From: Kitasatospora sp. SUK 42
GTDB lineage: Bacteria; Actinomycetota; Actinomycetes; Streptomycetales; Streptomycetaceae
Reading direction: 5' to 3'
Length of the DNA stretch: 64,000 bases
Assembly: GCF_015776785.2 (NCBI RefSeq)
Contig: NZ_LFMD02000002.1
Span: 1,962,691 to 2,026,690, forward strand
Of this stretch, positions 41,336 to 49,974 are shown piece after piece. The notes beneath the pieces are model-generated. The model was not told the origin of the DNA. It made no database searches and was given only the letters and a program-made list of their open reading frames with translations. A program made the position numbers and the translations under genes. The first letter of the stretch is position 1. Every line of letters begins with the position of its first letter.

Positions 41336-44300
41336 CTAGGGGCGGTGGAATTCCGCGAGGACCTGGAGGGCGATTCGGGAGGCGATGGTCGCGGCGTGCT
41401 GCTGCTTCGACTCCTTGTCCTCCCGCATCGCCTCGTCGCCGAGGTCGCTGATGCACTTGATGATGCCCGCGCCCACGGGCGCGGCGGGCTTGTTCGTCTC
41501 CCAGACCGCGTGCATGGCTCCGTGGGCTTCGGTCTCCATTCCGTAGACGTCGGTGGACATCGAGAGCAGGGTTTGGCGCAGTGGCGCGTCCTCCCAGGCG
41601 ATCACCTTCTCGCCGCTGGCGTAGTCCTTCACGTGAAGGGCGCGGCCTTCGAGTGCCGTCTCGAATTCGGCGCCCGCGTGCAGGTGCTGCACCAGGCGGA
41701 TGAGTTGCGCGTCCGCTTTGTAGGACTGCGGGCGTTCTCCGCCGCCGCCGGCCTGGATCCGTTCGGGGTCGTAGTTGTGGACGGTCTTCCCGACCAGGAC
41801 GTCGTAGAGCTCCACCCCGCGTTGGGCGAATCCACCGGCGACGCCGACCAGTAGCACCAGCGTGCAGCCGAAGTCGGCCATCATGTCCCGGGTCAGGGCG
41901 GCCGCCGACTGGCCTCCCTTGTCCGTCGACTGGGCCGCGATGACGCGGACCGGTCCCTGGCTTCCCTCCAGGGTGAACGCGCTGTAGTAGCGGCCGTTCC
42001 GCTGGATCGTCGTCTCCTGGATCTCCTGCGTGCGCAGTTGTCGCCTCAGCGCGGTCCACTCGACCGAGACCGCGGTGATGACGGCGACGTCGTACTCCGG
42101 TTCCGGGGATGAGGCCCCCGGCCTTTCCGCCTCGGGCCGCGCCGCAGGCTGTGCGGCGCTCCGGAATCCCCTCATGATCTCCTCGGGTCTCTCTCTGAGG
42201 CGCCGCATGTCCGCGGCCACGTCCTGCCGCCGTTGATTGATCTTCCGGTGGACCGCCAGCCGCGGTTGGAGGTACTGGTTGCTGTCCGGCCTCGACTCGG
42301 CCGCCTCCTCCAGTTGCCCGATGATGCGCTGGGAGACGTCCAGCGGAAGTGTCGGCAGTGGATAGAGCACCGCGCTGACCGTGTGGCTCCAGGTGACCGG
42401 ATCGGTCAGCAGTTCCACCACCGATGGAACCAGGCGGTTGGCGCGTACCGGGTCGTAGCCGAACATCTCGATGACCGCGGCACCCGTGACGCCGAGCACG
42501 CCGTTGTCGGTGTCCCGCCTCCGGCCGTCGTCGCGGGGCTTGTCGGGGTCGATCAGGAACCGGATCAGCTCGTTGCTGATGACGTGGGCGAGGGACAGCC
42601 CCCTGACCGCCGCCGTCCGGTTCAGATGGTCGGTGTCGTTGCGGGCGACCCGGTTGAGCCAGTGCCGGACGTCCTCGTTCGAGGCCTGTCGGGCCAGGAG
42701 GTTGACGATCGCCCCGCGGAAGATCCTCGCTGATTTCAGGTCGGGCCCGTTGTGGTTGTGGGCGCTCTCGGCGCAGGGGATCAGCCAGAGCTGAGGATCG
42801 GAGACGACCGCGCCGAGAGCCCACACGGCGGCGCCCCGGGTGTTGAACGTCTCCTCCGGATTCTCGATGATCGCGCGCAGGGTGGGGGCGGCCGCGGCGT
42901 CCCCGAGCCGCCCCAGGGAGCTCGCGGCCGCGCCCCGGACCCTGGACATGGCGTCCGCCTCGACCGCCGCCGTCAGGACGGTGATCGCGCCCCGGTCTCC
43001 GATCCGGCCCAGTGCGGTGGCCGCGGCTCCCCGCGCCGAGGCGCCCGTGTCGCTCTCCAGCGTCGTCCGCAGCGCGGGCCCGGCACTCACGTCCCCGAGG
43101 AGGCCCAGTGCGGTGGCCGCGGCTCCTCTCACCGAGGCGACGGTGTCGCTCTCCAGCGCCGTCCGCAGAGCGGGCCCGGCGTCCGCGTTCCCGAGGTGCC
43201 CCATCGCGGTGGCCGCGGCGCCCCGCACCTCGGGTTGGGTGTCCGTCGCCAGGACGGTGCTGAGTGGTGCCACCGCGTCGTCGGGGCAGTGGCGGGCCAG
43301 CCAGAACGCGGCCCTGACCCGCTTGGCCGGGTCCGGGTCCTCGGCGAGGGCCCTGCGGCGTGTGAGCACCAGGCCGTCGGAGGGCGCGGCCCAGACCGAG
43401 ACGGGGGCCCGTGTCTCGCCCTGCTCCCGGTCCGATCGCTCCTTGCGGCGCCGCAGTTGCTGGAGGTGTTCCGGTGTCAGGGATTCCTGGCGCAGCGCTT
43501 CGAGGACATGGGGGAGCATCTGCGGGTCCTTCAACCAGAGTTCGTCCAGGAGTCCGTACTCCACCCCTTCCTGCACGACGCTGTAGGGAGCCCGGCCCAG
43601 CGACCTCGCCAGGTCGTCCCGTCCTCTGCGGCCGCTGCGGAAGAACTTGCCGAGGCTCTGCCAGAGCCGTCTTCGGGACTCCTCCGACAGCCGCCCGCGG
43701 TTGGCGATGACCACATCGAGGAGCACGCTCGGACGCAGGTGGTCCATGTGCTCCAGCAGGGTCGAGACCGCGCGGTCGGTGTCCTCCTGGAGCCCCAGCC
43801 AGTCGCCGATGCACTGGTCGAGGTCGAAGGCCAGCGGCGGCGGGTCCGTGTTCTGCCAGCCCAGTGCCAGGCCGAAGTCGACGATCGACTGGTGCAGCAG
43901 CCGATAGGGCTGGTCCCCGCGGAGGTCGGTCGGACCGGCCGCCACCATCTGGGTGTTCAGGAACTCCTCGATGAGCTCGTCCAGCAGGGCTTGGTCGTCC
44001 CAGACCTGGTCGAGGATCGCCCGGAGGTCGTTGCGGGAGAAGCTGCCGTCGTTCCGGCCGGCCGCCACCACGAGCGTCGCGGCGCACAGCACGGACTCAA
44101 GGTGCAGTCCCTGTCCCCTCAGGCGGTCCACCGCGGGGGCGGCGTGCCGGGGCTTGCGGCCACGGCGGATGGTGGAGCGCAGCAACTCGGCCCGGGACCG
44201 GGGTATTTCGGTCGACGTGTCGGAGGCCTTCGTGTGCAGGAGATCCGCCAGCAGCGACAGCAGGAGCGGGTTCCAGATGGCGCCGTCCATGCCGGCCGCG

Positions 44301-44941
44301 CGGATCTCCTTGACGGACGAGCCCGGGTCCAGGCCGCGATCCCGCAGGTACCCGCCGGCTTCCGCGTCCGTCAGCGGAGCGATGGAAAGCCGTTTGACGA
44401 AGCGCAGGTCCGCCGAACCCAGCTGGTCCGGTTCGGTCCGCGACGTGGCCAGGACGGGGTAGCTGTGCGAACCGTCCAGGAGGAGGCGGACGAACCGCAT
44501 CTCCGCCGCGCCGAGTTCGCCCTCCAACTCGTTGATGGCGTCGATGAGGTAGACGCACTTGCGGTGCTTGAGCCGTGACTTCCAGAGGCGTTCGTCCACC
44601 TCCGCCGGGCGCATGGCCCTGCCGAACTTCTCCGGATCGCCGAGCAGGTCGATGCCCTGCGACAGGGTCTCGCGGTTGACCCGGACGCAGGCCACGTCGG
44701 CGGCGAGCAGGTCGGTCGCCATGTGCGTGACCAGGGTGCTCTTCCCGCTGCCGGCCACGCCGTCGACCAGGTACGTCCGCGGCGGGCACTCGGCCAGCTG
44801 GTCGAGGAGCCATCGGTACGACTTCTGCGTCGTCTCGGCCTGGTCGTCACTGCCGACTTCCGTGGTGTGGAAGGTCGGTGGGATGTAGCCCGCGACCCGC
44901 GCACGGGCCACCCGCACCCGGTAGTCCGCCAGTCCTGACAT
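41336..44941 (-). CDS. NACHT/STAND-type ATPase with HEAT repeats and C-terminal nucleoside phosphorylase domain
   Basis: A 1201-residue protein. The NTPase has Walker A GVAGSGKST at residues 61-69 and Walker B VYLIDAINEL at 130-139, with an ATSRTE sensor near 165. Residues ~540-720 form five or more HEAT repeats (VRGAAATALGLLGD type), and more helical repeats follow. About 945-1201 is a purine-nucleoside-phosphorylase/MTAN fold (DVAVITAVSVEWTALRRQL; GMETEA; CISDLGDE with the catalytic-type Asp). This matches STAND immune proteins in which infection or a ligand activates an enzyme domain. It is next to tRNA-Gly and divergent from a membrane protein. TATAGT 8 nt upstream of ATG 44941 is its -10 box. 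Confidence 0.85.
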   Translation of the reverse strand: MSGLADYRVRVARARVAGYIPPTFHTTEVGSDDQAETTQKSYRWLLDQLAECPPRTYLVDGVAGSGKSTLVTHMATDLLAADVACVRVNRETLSQGIDLLGDPEKFGRAMRPAEVDERLWKSRLKHRKCVYLIDAINELEGELGAAEMRFVRLLLDGSHSYPVLATSRTEPDQLGSADLRFVKRLSIAPLTDAEAGGYLRDRGLDPGSSVKEIRAAGMDGAIWNPLLLSLLADLLHTKASDTSTEIPRSRAELLRSTIRRGRKPRHAAPAVDRLRGQGLHLESVLCAATLVVAAGRNDGSFSRNDLRAILDQVWDDQALLDELIEEFLNTQMVAAGPTDLRGDQPYRLLHQSIVDFGLALGWQNTDPPPLAFDLDQCIGDWLGLQEDTDRAVSTLLEHMDHLRPSVLLDVVIANRGRLSEESRRRLWQSLGKFFRSGRRGRDDLARSLGRAPYSVVQEGVEYGLLDELWLKDPQMLPHVLEALRQESLTPEHLQQLRRRKERSDREQGETRAPVSVWAAPSDGLVLTRRRALAEDPDPAKRVRAAFWLARHCPDDAVAPLSTVLATDTQPEVRGAAATAMGHLGNADAGPALRTALESDTVASVRGAAATALGLLGDVSAGPALRTTLESDTGASARGAAATALGRIGDRGAITVLTAAVEADAMSRVRGAAASSLGRLGDAAAAPTLRAIIENPEETFNTRGAAVWALGAVVSDPQLWLIPCAESAHNHNGPDLKSARIFRGAIVNLLARQASNEDVRHWLNRVARNDTDHLNRTAAVRGLSLAHVISNELIRFLIDPDKPRDDGRRRDTDNGVLGVTGAAVIEMFGYDPVRANRLVPSVVELLTDPVTWSHTVSAVLYPLPTLPLDVSQRIIGQLEEAAESRPDSNQYLQPRLAVHRKINQRRQDVAADMRRLRERPEEIMRGFRSAAQPAARPEAERPGASSPEPEYDVAVITAVSVEWTALRRQLRTQEIQETTIQRNGRYYSAFTLEGSQGPVRVIAAQSTDKGGQSAAALTRDMMADFGCTLVLLVGVAGGFAQRGVELYDVLVGKTVHNYDPERIQAGGGGERPQSYKADAQLIRLVQHLHAGAEFETALEGRALHVKDYASGEKVIAWEDAPLRQTLLSMSTDVYGMETEAHGAMHAVWETNKPAAPVGAGIIKCISDLGDEAMREDKESKQQHAATIASRIALQVLAEFHRP

Positions 44942-44949
44942 AGCGTCAT

Positions 44950-44955
44950 ACTATA
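44950..44955 (-). promoter_or_regulatory. -10 box of the STAND ATPase gene
   Basis: TATAGT on the minus strand lies 8 nt before the ATG at 44941, giving a leaderless or very short leader. It is a close match to TANNNT. CTGACA (44975-44970) is a possible but short-spaced -35. Confidence 0.6.
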
Positions 44956-45071
44956 GATGTCGCACGCGATGTCAGGGACGGGCGAGACCGCGAGTGGGAT
45001 CGGACACCTGGACCCGTCAACGCCTGGTCGGGCAGGATGGACCCTCCGCCGGTGTCGGATGGGGAGGGGCA

Positions 45072-45626
45072 GTGACACCTCAGGAGCAGAGCGTCTCCGT
45101 GCAGGTCCTGCTGGCCGAGTACACGAGCCTCAAGGACGAGCAGAAGCAGCGCATCGGGTTCCGGGACAACCTCATCTACGCCACACTCGCCTCGCTGGCC
45201 GCCGTCCTCGCGGCCACCCTCCAGTCGGACGGGCATCCGGAACGGCTCCTGCTGCTGCCCCCCGTGACGTTCCTTCTCGGCTGGACCTACCTGGTCAACG
45301 ACCACAAGATCTCGGCCATCGGCCAGTACGTCCGCGACGAGCTGGCTCCCCGTGTCGCCGACGTGGTCGAGGGCCGGCACGTGCTGTTCGGCTGGGAGGT
45401 CGCGCACCGCACGGACGACCGGCGGGTCAGCCGGAAGTACCTGCAACTGGCGGCCGACCTGCTGGTGTTCTGCCTCTCCTCGTTCGTGGCGATCGGCCTC
45501 TTCTGGGCCCACGGCGGGAACGCGGGCTGGCTGATCGCCGTGTCCGCGGTCGAATTCGCCGGGCTGGGCGTGCTGACCTACCAGGTGGTCAAGTACGCCG
45601 ATCTGAAGGGGCACGGCGGAAGTTGA
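45072..45626 (+). CDS. Four-helix membrane protein of unknown function
   Basis: A 184-residue protein. A predicted coiled, charged N-terminus (VQVLLAEYTSLKDEQKQRIG) leads into two hydrophobic segments (NLIYATLASLAAVLAATL, LLLLPPVTFLLGWTYLV), a soluble stretch of about 50 residues, and two more segments near the C-terminus. This layout resembles small membrane effectors that occur beside NACHT or SMODS systems, but I do not recognise a named family. The GTG at 45072 has GGGGAGGGG upstream. It is divergent from the ATPase gene with 130 bp between starts, so they may share control. Confidence 0.6.
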   Translation: MTPQEQSVSVQVLLAEYTSLKDEQKQRIGFRDNLIYATLASLAAVLAATLQSDGHPERLLLLPPVTFLLGWTYLVNDHKISAIGQYVRDELAPRVADVVEGRHVLFGWEVAHRTDDRRVSRKYLQLAADLLVFCLSSFVAIGLFWAHGGNAGWLIAVSAVEFAGLGVLTYQVVKYADLKGHGGS

Positions 45627-45703
45627 GCACCAGGGGTGCGGACCGTCCGGGGGCGCGTGGTGCGCGGGGGCCGAGGGGCGTCCGGACGCGGGCGCCACCT
45701 CGC

Positions 45704-46969
45704 TCAGGTGCGGGCCGGAACCCGGCCCAGGGTGCGGATCGGGCGGGCGGCGAGGAGGGCGGCGGCGGTGAGCAGGGCGACCACGACGCCGACCACCAGG
45801 ACCTGGTCGGTGCCGAAGGCGTTGACGGCGGGGCCGGCGAGCGCGCTGCCGATCGGGTACATCCCGACGGAGCCCGCGACCTCGTAGGCGTGCACGCGGT
45901 TGAGGACCTCGCCCGGCACCTGGGTCTGCACGCTGGTGGCCCACATGACGCCCCAGACGCCCATCCCGGCCCCGACCGCGACCTGGGCGGCGGCGAGCAC
46001 CCAGACCGGCGCGCCGAGCACGATGCCGAGCGGGTAGAGCGGGTAGGCCGTCATCGCCACCGCCCCGGCGGCGAGCGGCCGCGCGGGCTTGTAGCGGATC
46101 GCCAGCAGACCGCCGGCCACGGTGCCCGCGCCCAGCGCGCAGTTGACCAGGCCGAAGGCGGTCGCGCCGTACTCGGGCACGATGACGCTGGCGGCCACCG
46201 ACAGCTGCGGCCCCCAGGACAGTACGGCGTAGACCATCCAGATCACGATCACGCCCCAGAGCCAGCTGCGGGAGCGGAACTCGTGCCAGCCGACGGCCAG
46301 GTTGCGCCACAGGCTCTCGCCGGCCGGCGGGGCGGGCACCACCCCGAGGCGGAGCGCGAACAGGCAGACCGCGCTGGTCCCGTAGGCGACGGCGGAGATC
46401 ACCATGACCCAGCCGGTGGCCCCGAGCCCGACCATGACGCCGGCCAGCGCCGGGCCGCCCAGGCCGGTGAGCGCCTCGGAGGTGCGCAGCACCCCGTTGG
46501 CGCCCTGTACGTCCCGGGAGACCAGGGGGACGGTCGAGGAGGCGCCCGGCTGGAACATCGCGTTGGCGGTGCCGGCCACCACCAGCAGCGTGTACAGCTG
46601 CCAGAGGTGGTCGATGCCGTGGATGAACAGGAAGGCGAGCAGCACGTGGGCGACGAGGTTCGTCAGGTCGGCGCCGATCATCATCCGGCGGGCGGTGAAC
46701 CGGTCGGCGAGCACCCCGCCGAACAGCACCAGGCCGGCGAACGGGCCTATCAGGAAGGCCATCGAGTAGCCGGCGCTGTTCAGGCCGTACCCGCCGCTGA
46801 GCAGGCCGGCCGAGACCGCGACGGGCAGCATGGCCCAGCTGAGCAGGCCCGCGCTGCGGGCGGTGAAGTAGTACCCGAAGTTGCGGGACCAGATCGCCGG
46901 CTCCCCGGTGGGACCGTCCTGGATCTGCGGGGGCGCCGCCGCAGAGTGGTCGGCCAAGCGCTCTTCCAT
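45704..46969 (-). CDS. MFS transporter
   Basis: A 421-residue major-facilitator exporter with about 12 hydrophobic segments. It has a loop-2-like motif, FGGVLADRFTARRMMIGAD (about residues 82-100), that is typical of drug/proton antiporters of the MFS_3 (enterobactin/macrolide efflux) group. Start: ATG 46969, with only GAG at -9 as a weak ribosome site; frames upstream run into a 16-bp tandem repeat. It lies 3' of a macrolide-type glycosyltransferase on the same strand, which suggests a resistance or self-protection pair, but no antibiotic cluster is near. Confidence 0.85.
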   Translation of the reverse strand: MEERLADHSAAAPPQIQDGPTGEPAIWSRNFGYYFTARSAGLLSWAMLPVAVSAGLLSGGYGLNSAGYSMAFLIGPFAGLVLFGGVLADRFTARRMMIGADLTNLVAHVLLAFLFIHGIDHLWQLYTLLVVAGTANAMFQPGASSTVPLVSRDVQGANGVLRTSEALTGLGGPALAGVMVGLGATGWVMVISAVAYGTSAVCLFALRLGVVPAPPAGESLWRNLAVGWHEFRSRSWLWGVIVIWMVYAVLSWGPQLSVAASVIVPEYGATAFGLVNCALGAGTVAGGLLAIRYKPARPLAAGAVAMTAYPLYPLGIVLGAPVWVLAAAQVAVGAGMGVWGVMWATSVQTQVPGEVLNRVHAYEVAGSVGMYPIGSALAGPAVNAFGTDQVLVVGVVVALLTAAALLAARPIRTLGRVPART

Positions 46970-47010
46970 GACTGCTCGGACCCTTCCGTGGTGGATCGCG
47001 GTGTTCGTCG

Positions 47011-47067
47011 CTTCGTCGCCGGATCGCTTCGTCGCCGGACGGCTTCGTCGCCGGATCGCTTCGTCGG
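47011..47067. repeat. 16-bp tandem repeat in the MFS 5' region
   Basis: Units of the form CTTCGTCGCCGGATCG begin at 47011, 47027, 47043 and (partial) 47059. Changes are few, so the array is recent. It lies 40-100 nt upstream of the MFS start and may alter its leader length between strains. Confidence 0.85.
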
Positions 47068-47294
47068 TCTTCATCGGGCTTCAGGGAGACGCGGTGGTGC
47101 GCGGCCGACTCCGCGAGGCTTCGGCTGACGATCAGTTTGGACTAGACCAATCGGCCGGGCAAGGGACGGCCGACCGTCCGGAGGCGCGCGGGCGGCGCCT
47201 TCGGGGCGTACGGATCGGGGCTCGTGCGCGGCACCTCCACGGACATCGGTCCACCGGCGCCGGCGAGGGCTGGGCGAGCTCGTCGACGGCGGCG

Positions 47295-47333
47295 CCCCGG
47301 GCAGGGCCGGTGGAGAGGCGGCCCTGCCTGGGG
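47295..47333 (-). terminator. Terminator after the glycosyltransferase gene
   Basis: CCCCGGGCAGGGCCG at 47295-47309 pairs with 47319-47333 (one G-U pair) across a 9-nt loop, just after the glycosyltransferase stop. Confidence 0.85.
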
Positions 47334-47346
47334 CGGGGAAGGAGGA

Positions 47347-48465
47347 TCAGGAGCGGGTGGTGAGGGATTCGAGGGTGGGGACGAGGGCGGCGGGGGTGGG
47401 GAGGTCGGCGTTGGCGGAGCGGAGGCGGTGGGCGGCCTCGCGGAGGCCGGTGTCGTTGACCAGCCGGTCGAGCAGGGCGGAGTCGACGGCGTCGGAGGCG
47501 GAGCGCAGGGCGGCGCCGGTGGCGGTGAGGGCGTCGGCGTTGGCGAAGTGGTCCGCGCCCTGGGGGAGCAGCAGCTGGGGCAGCCCGGCCTGCAGCGCGG
47601 TCAGCATGGTGCCCGAACCGCCGTGGTGGATCAGCGCGTCGGCGCGACTGAGCAGCTCGTTGAGCGGGACCCAGGGCAGCGCGCGGACGTTGGCCGGCAG
47701 GGTGCCGAGCGGGGTGAGGTCGGCGCCGCCGACGGCGAGGAGGAACTCCGCGTCGACCGCGGCCGCCGCCTCGACCAGTCGCACGACCGCCCGGACGCCG
47801 TCGAGTTCGGCGAGGACGGTGCCCAGGGTGACGACGATCCGCGGGCGGTCGGCGGGCCGGAGGAACTCGGGCGGGACCAGCCCGCCGCCGTTGTACGGGA
47901 CGTAGCGCATCGACAGGCCGGTCGGGTCGCCGCCGAGCGGGCCGACGTTGAGCGCGGTGGAGTCGGCCGGTCCCTCCAGACCGTGCTTCGCGTAGAGGTC
48001 GGAGACGTGGGAGGCGATCAGGCCGACCATCGGGAGGCCGGGGCTGGCCCCGAAGTTGTGCACCACCGACGGGACCTTGAGGCGGGCCGCCACCAGTGGG
48101 GGAGCGGCGTGGAAGGAGTCGTGGACGAGCAGGTCGGCGCCCCAGTCTCCAGCGGCCTCCAGCAGGTGGTCGACGGAGGGGCGGGAGGCGTGCGCGAAGA
48201 TCGCGGCCGCCATGTCGTAGATCTCTTCCTGCGTCTTGTCCTGGTTGACGTATTCGAGCTTGCCGCCGGTCCGCTCCTCGAACAGCTCCCGCAGGCTCCG
48301 GCCGTCGCCGATCTCGATGACCGGGAAGCCCGCGGAGCGGAGCTGCTCGGTCGGGTGCCCGGAGGCGAACAGGACCTCGTGCCCGACGGCACGCAGTGCC
48401 TGTGCGGTCGGCACCATGGGGAAGAGGTGGCCGGCCGCGGCGGGGCCGGTGAAGAGTATGCGCAT
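47347..48465 (-). CDS. Macrolide-type (GT1) glycosyltransferase
   Basis: A 372-residue GT-B enzyme, starting MRILFTGPAAAGHLFPMVPT. The N-terminal half binds acceptor, and the C-terminal half has the sugar-nucleotide motif VPLNELLSRADALIHHGGSG (about residues 268-287) followed by PQLLLPQGADHFANADALT, typical of UDP/NDP-sugar-dependent antibiotic glycosyltransferases. It may inactivate or decorate a macrolide or polyketide. ATG 48465 follows GGAGAAG. Palindromic operators upstream suggest inducible control by an unlinked regulator. Confidence 0.88.
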   Translation of the reverse strand: MRILFTGPAAAGHLFPMVPTAQALRAVGHEVLFASGHPTEQLRSAGFPVIEIGDGRSLRELFEERTGGKLEYVNQDKTQEEIYDMAAAIFAHASRPSVDHLLEAAGDWGADLLVHDSFHAAPPLVAARLKVPSVVHNFGASPGLPMVGLIASHVSDLYAKHGLEGPADSTALNVGPLGGDPTGLSMRYVPYNGGGLVPPEFLRPADRPRIVVTLGTVLAELDGVRAVVRLVEAAAAVDAEFLLAVGGADLTPLGTLPANVRALPWVPLNELLSRADALIHHGGSGTMLTALQAGLPQLLLPQGADHFANADALTATGAALRSASDAVDSALLDRLVNDTGLREAAHRLRSANADLPTPAALVPTLESLTTRS

Positions 48466-48780
48466 GGTCTTCTCCTTGCGGGTGAAGCTGACAGGGCAGT
48501 GTCACCTCGCAAGTTGACGTTCAGTCAATTTGACGGGGATCACCATGCGCGGTAATCGGCCGTTCTGCGACGGGCCTTGCCACCGGGGCGGCGGTGTGCT
48601 CCGGGCGCTCTCCACCCGGGCGGTGGGTCCTGGGCGAGGCCGCGTGATCCAACTGCACCGTGCGGTGCAGTGCACTCGTGCAGGAACCGTGAGGGCCGGA
48701 ACTGTCCGCACCCGGCCGCCGTCCATGCAGGGGAGAAACGCCTGCCCGGGTCGAACGCCCGGGGGAGTACGGAGGGCCCT
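48466..48780. promoter_or_regulatory. Glycosyltransferase upstream region with three palindromes
   Basis: These 315 bases hold three inverted repeats: TGACA-N6-TGTCA at 48489-48504, TTGAC-N5-GTCAA at 48514-48528 and CTGCACC-N4-GGTGCAG at 48653-48670. The first two flank the likely glycosyltransferase start region, and the third may serve the + gene at 48781, which has GGAGGG as ribosome site. No further gene is seen. Confidence 0.55.
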
Positions 48781-49374
48781 GTGCAGTCAGGTGGTGCCGA
48801 ACTGAACCTCGGATGCCCGGGCGGTCGGCGCGGTGGCGCGGCGCCCGCGCCCGCCTGGTGGGCGGCGCCGGTGCCGGGCGCGACCGTCGATCAACTCGAC
48901 GCCGCCGAGCGCTGCGAGACCCTCCTCCAGGGCACCCTCGACGCCCTCCGGCCGACGCCGGTCTGGCAGGACGCGGCGCCCCGGTCGGGATCGCGACTGC
49001 CGCTCCCGGGGCGGGGGTCCGAGGTGCTCTGGTACGTCACCCGGGGCCGCGACCTGCTCACCGTCGTCTCGCAGGCCCGGCGGGCGGAGCTGGTGGGCGC
49101 GGTGGAGCGGCACTGGCGGCGGAGCGGCTGGACGATCACCTCGGTGAACGCCTGCCGGGACCGCCCGGGAGTCGCGGCCGGAACTCCGGACGGCTACCAG
49201 CTGGTGCTGAACGTCGGGGAGTTCGGGGAGATCGGGCTGGTGGCGGACTCGCCCGGAGTGGCCCGCTCGGAGCGGCTGGGCGCTGAGCGTCCGATCCTGT
49301 CGCGCGGGGAGGGCGGCATCGGCCCGGCGCCGCTGCCGTACGTGCACTGCCCGTACTGGAGCGCACTGATCTGA
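48781..49374 (+). CDS. Conserved-looking hypothetical protein
   Basis: A 197-residue protein without a recognised family. The middle has an alpha/beta pattern (VLWYVTRGRDLLTVVSQARR, then ELVGAVERHWRRSGWTITSV) and it ends in HCPYWSALI. There is no signal peptide or membrane segment. The start is GTG 48781, with GGAGGG 5 nt upstream; the frame is open farther upstream but reads as noise. A short N-terminal segment is low in complexity. It is divergent from the glycosyltransferase and followed by a terminator. Confidence 0.6.
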   Translation: MQSGGAELNLGCPGGRRGGAAPAPAWWAAPVPGATVDQLDAAERCETLLQGTLDALRPTPVWQDAAPRSGSRLPLPGRGSEVLWYVTRGRDLLTVVSQARRAELVGAVERHWRRSGWTITSVNACRDRPGVAAGTPDGYQLVLNVGEFGEIGLVADSPGVARSERLGAERPILSRGEGGIGPAPLPYVHCPYWSALI

Positions 49375-49405
49375 CCGGGGGTCCGCCGCCCGGCCTTCCA
49401 GGGGA

Positions 49406-49441
49406 GGCGTGGAGCGAGTCCCCCCGAACCCGCTCCACGCC
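49406..49441 (+). terminator. Terminator after the hypothetical gene
   Basis: A perfect 11-bp stem, GGCGTGGAGCG at 49406-49416 with 49431-49441, with a 14-nt loop. Confidence 0.75.
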
Positions 49442-49580
49442 GCCTCGTCGCGCGGCTTCGGCGCTGCCGCTCCCCCCGACACCCCGGCCGTCCCGCCGTT
49501 TTCCCCCCTGCCAACGCCCTCCGGCGAGGGCGGTCCGCACAGACCCGGCGAGTCCCCACCTCCGGGGACGTCGTTGGTCC

Positions 49581-49611
49581 ACGCTAACAAACCGCGTGGT
49601 TGGTTTGTCAA
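49581..49611 (-). promoter_or_regulatory. Orphan promoter with repressor-like palindrome
   Basis: On the minus strand, TTGACA (49611-49606) and TAGCGT (49586-49581) are 19 nt apart. Between and partly over them lies ACAAACC-N8-GGTTTGT (49587-49608). The layout is like a repressor-controlled promoter, but only the antisense of the preceding gene's 3' end lies downstream. Confidence 0.5.
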
Positions 49612-49852
49612 TAGTGAGATCCACGAAAAATCCACAAACCTGAAGACCGGCCCGGCCTCCATCGGGACCGGGCTCGACGGCCGTCGGACCAGGTGGTTAC
49701 GGGTCCGTCAGGGCGCCGTACGACTGCCGTGCCCGCCCGGGACGTGTCGGGCGCCCGGAGGCGTGCCGACCTGGAACCCGACATTCCGAGCATCATGGCA
49801 GCACACAGTGACACCACGCGAACGCCCAGCGCAGCGGCGGGCCGAGCGGCCG

Positions 49853-49972
49853 CGAACTTCCTGAGAACACCCCGCGAGCTCCCTGCGAAACGCCCTGAGA
49901 GCACCCCGCGAACACCCCTCGAACGCCCCCGCGAAACGCCCCGCGAGCACCCGCGGACCGGGCCGCGCCCCC
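49853..49972. repeat. Imperfect ~11-bp repeats near the response-regulator 3' end
   Basis: Variants of GCGAACACCCC / GCGAAACGCCCC / GCGAGCACCCCG are strung together over about 110 bases downstream of the minus-strand response-regulator gene. The units differ by one or two bases and length, so it is an old or fast-changing array. Confidence 0.6.
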
Positions 49973-49974
49973 GC

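Larger units (their letters stand above)
49375..49974. other. 600-bp gap with terminator, orphan promoter-operator and repeats
   Basis: The gap starts with a terminator (49406-49441). In the middle a minus-strand promoter with a palindrome in its spacer (49581-49611) points to no recognisable gene. The right part (49853-49972) has imperfect ~11-bp repeats. All frames were examined and no coding sequence with domain-like content was found. Confidence 0.5.

Noticed and set aside
41626..41639. CCTTCACGTGAAGG palindrome considered as a second parS
   Set aside because: The outer bases of the parS consensus are not met (CCTT/AAGG instead of GTTT/AAAC), and it lies within the coding sequence of the STAND gene.
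45600..45700. Search for a repeat of the tRNA-Gly 3' end as the right att site of an island
   Set aside because: No duplicated tRNA end was seen up to the MFS gene, and no integrase is present; the tRNA is only a possible neighbour effect.
45704..48465. MFS plus glycosyltransferase as part of a biosynthetic cluster
   Set aside because: No polyketide, peptide or sugar-biosynthesis genes are around; a two-gene resistance-like unit is enough.
49409..49864. Open frame of about 150 codons in the 49.4-49.9 kb gap
   Set aside because: Pro/Arg-rich translation, spans a terminator and an opposite promoter, and has no ribosome site.
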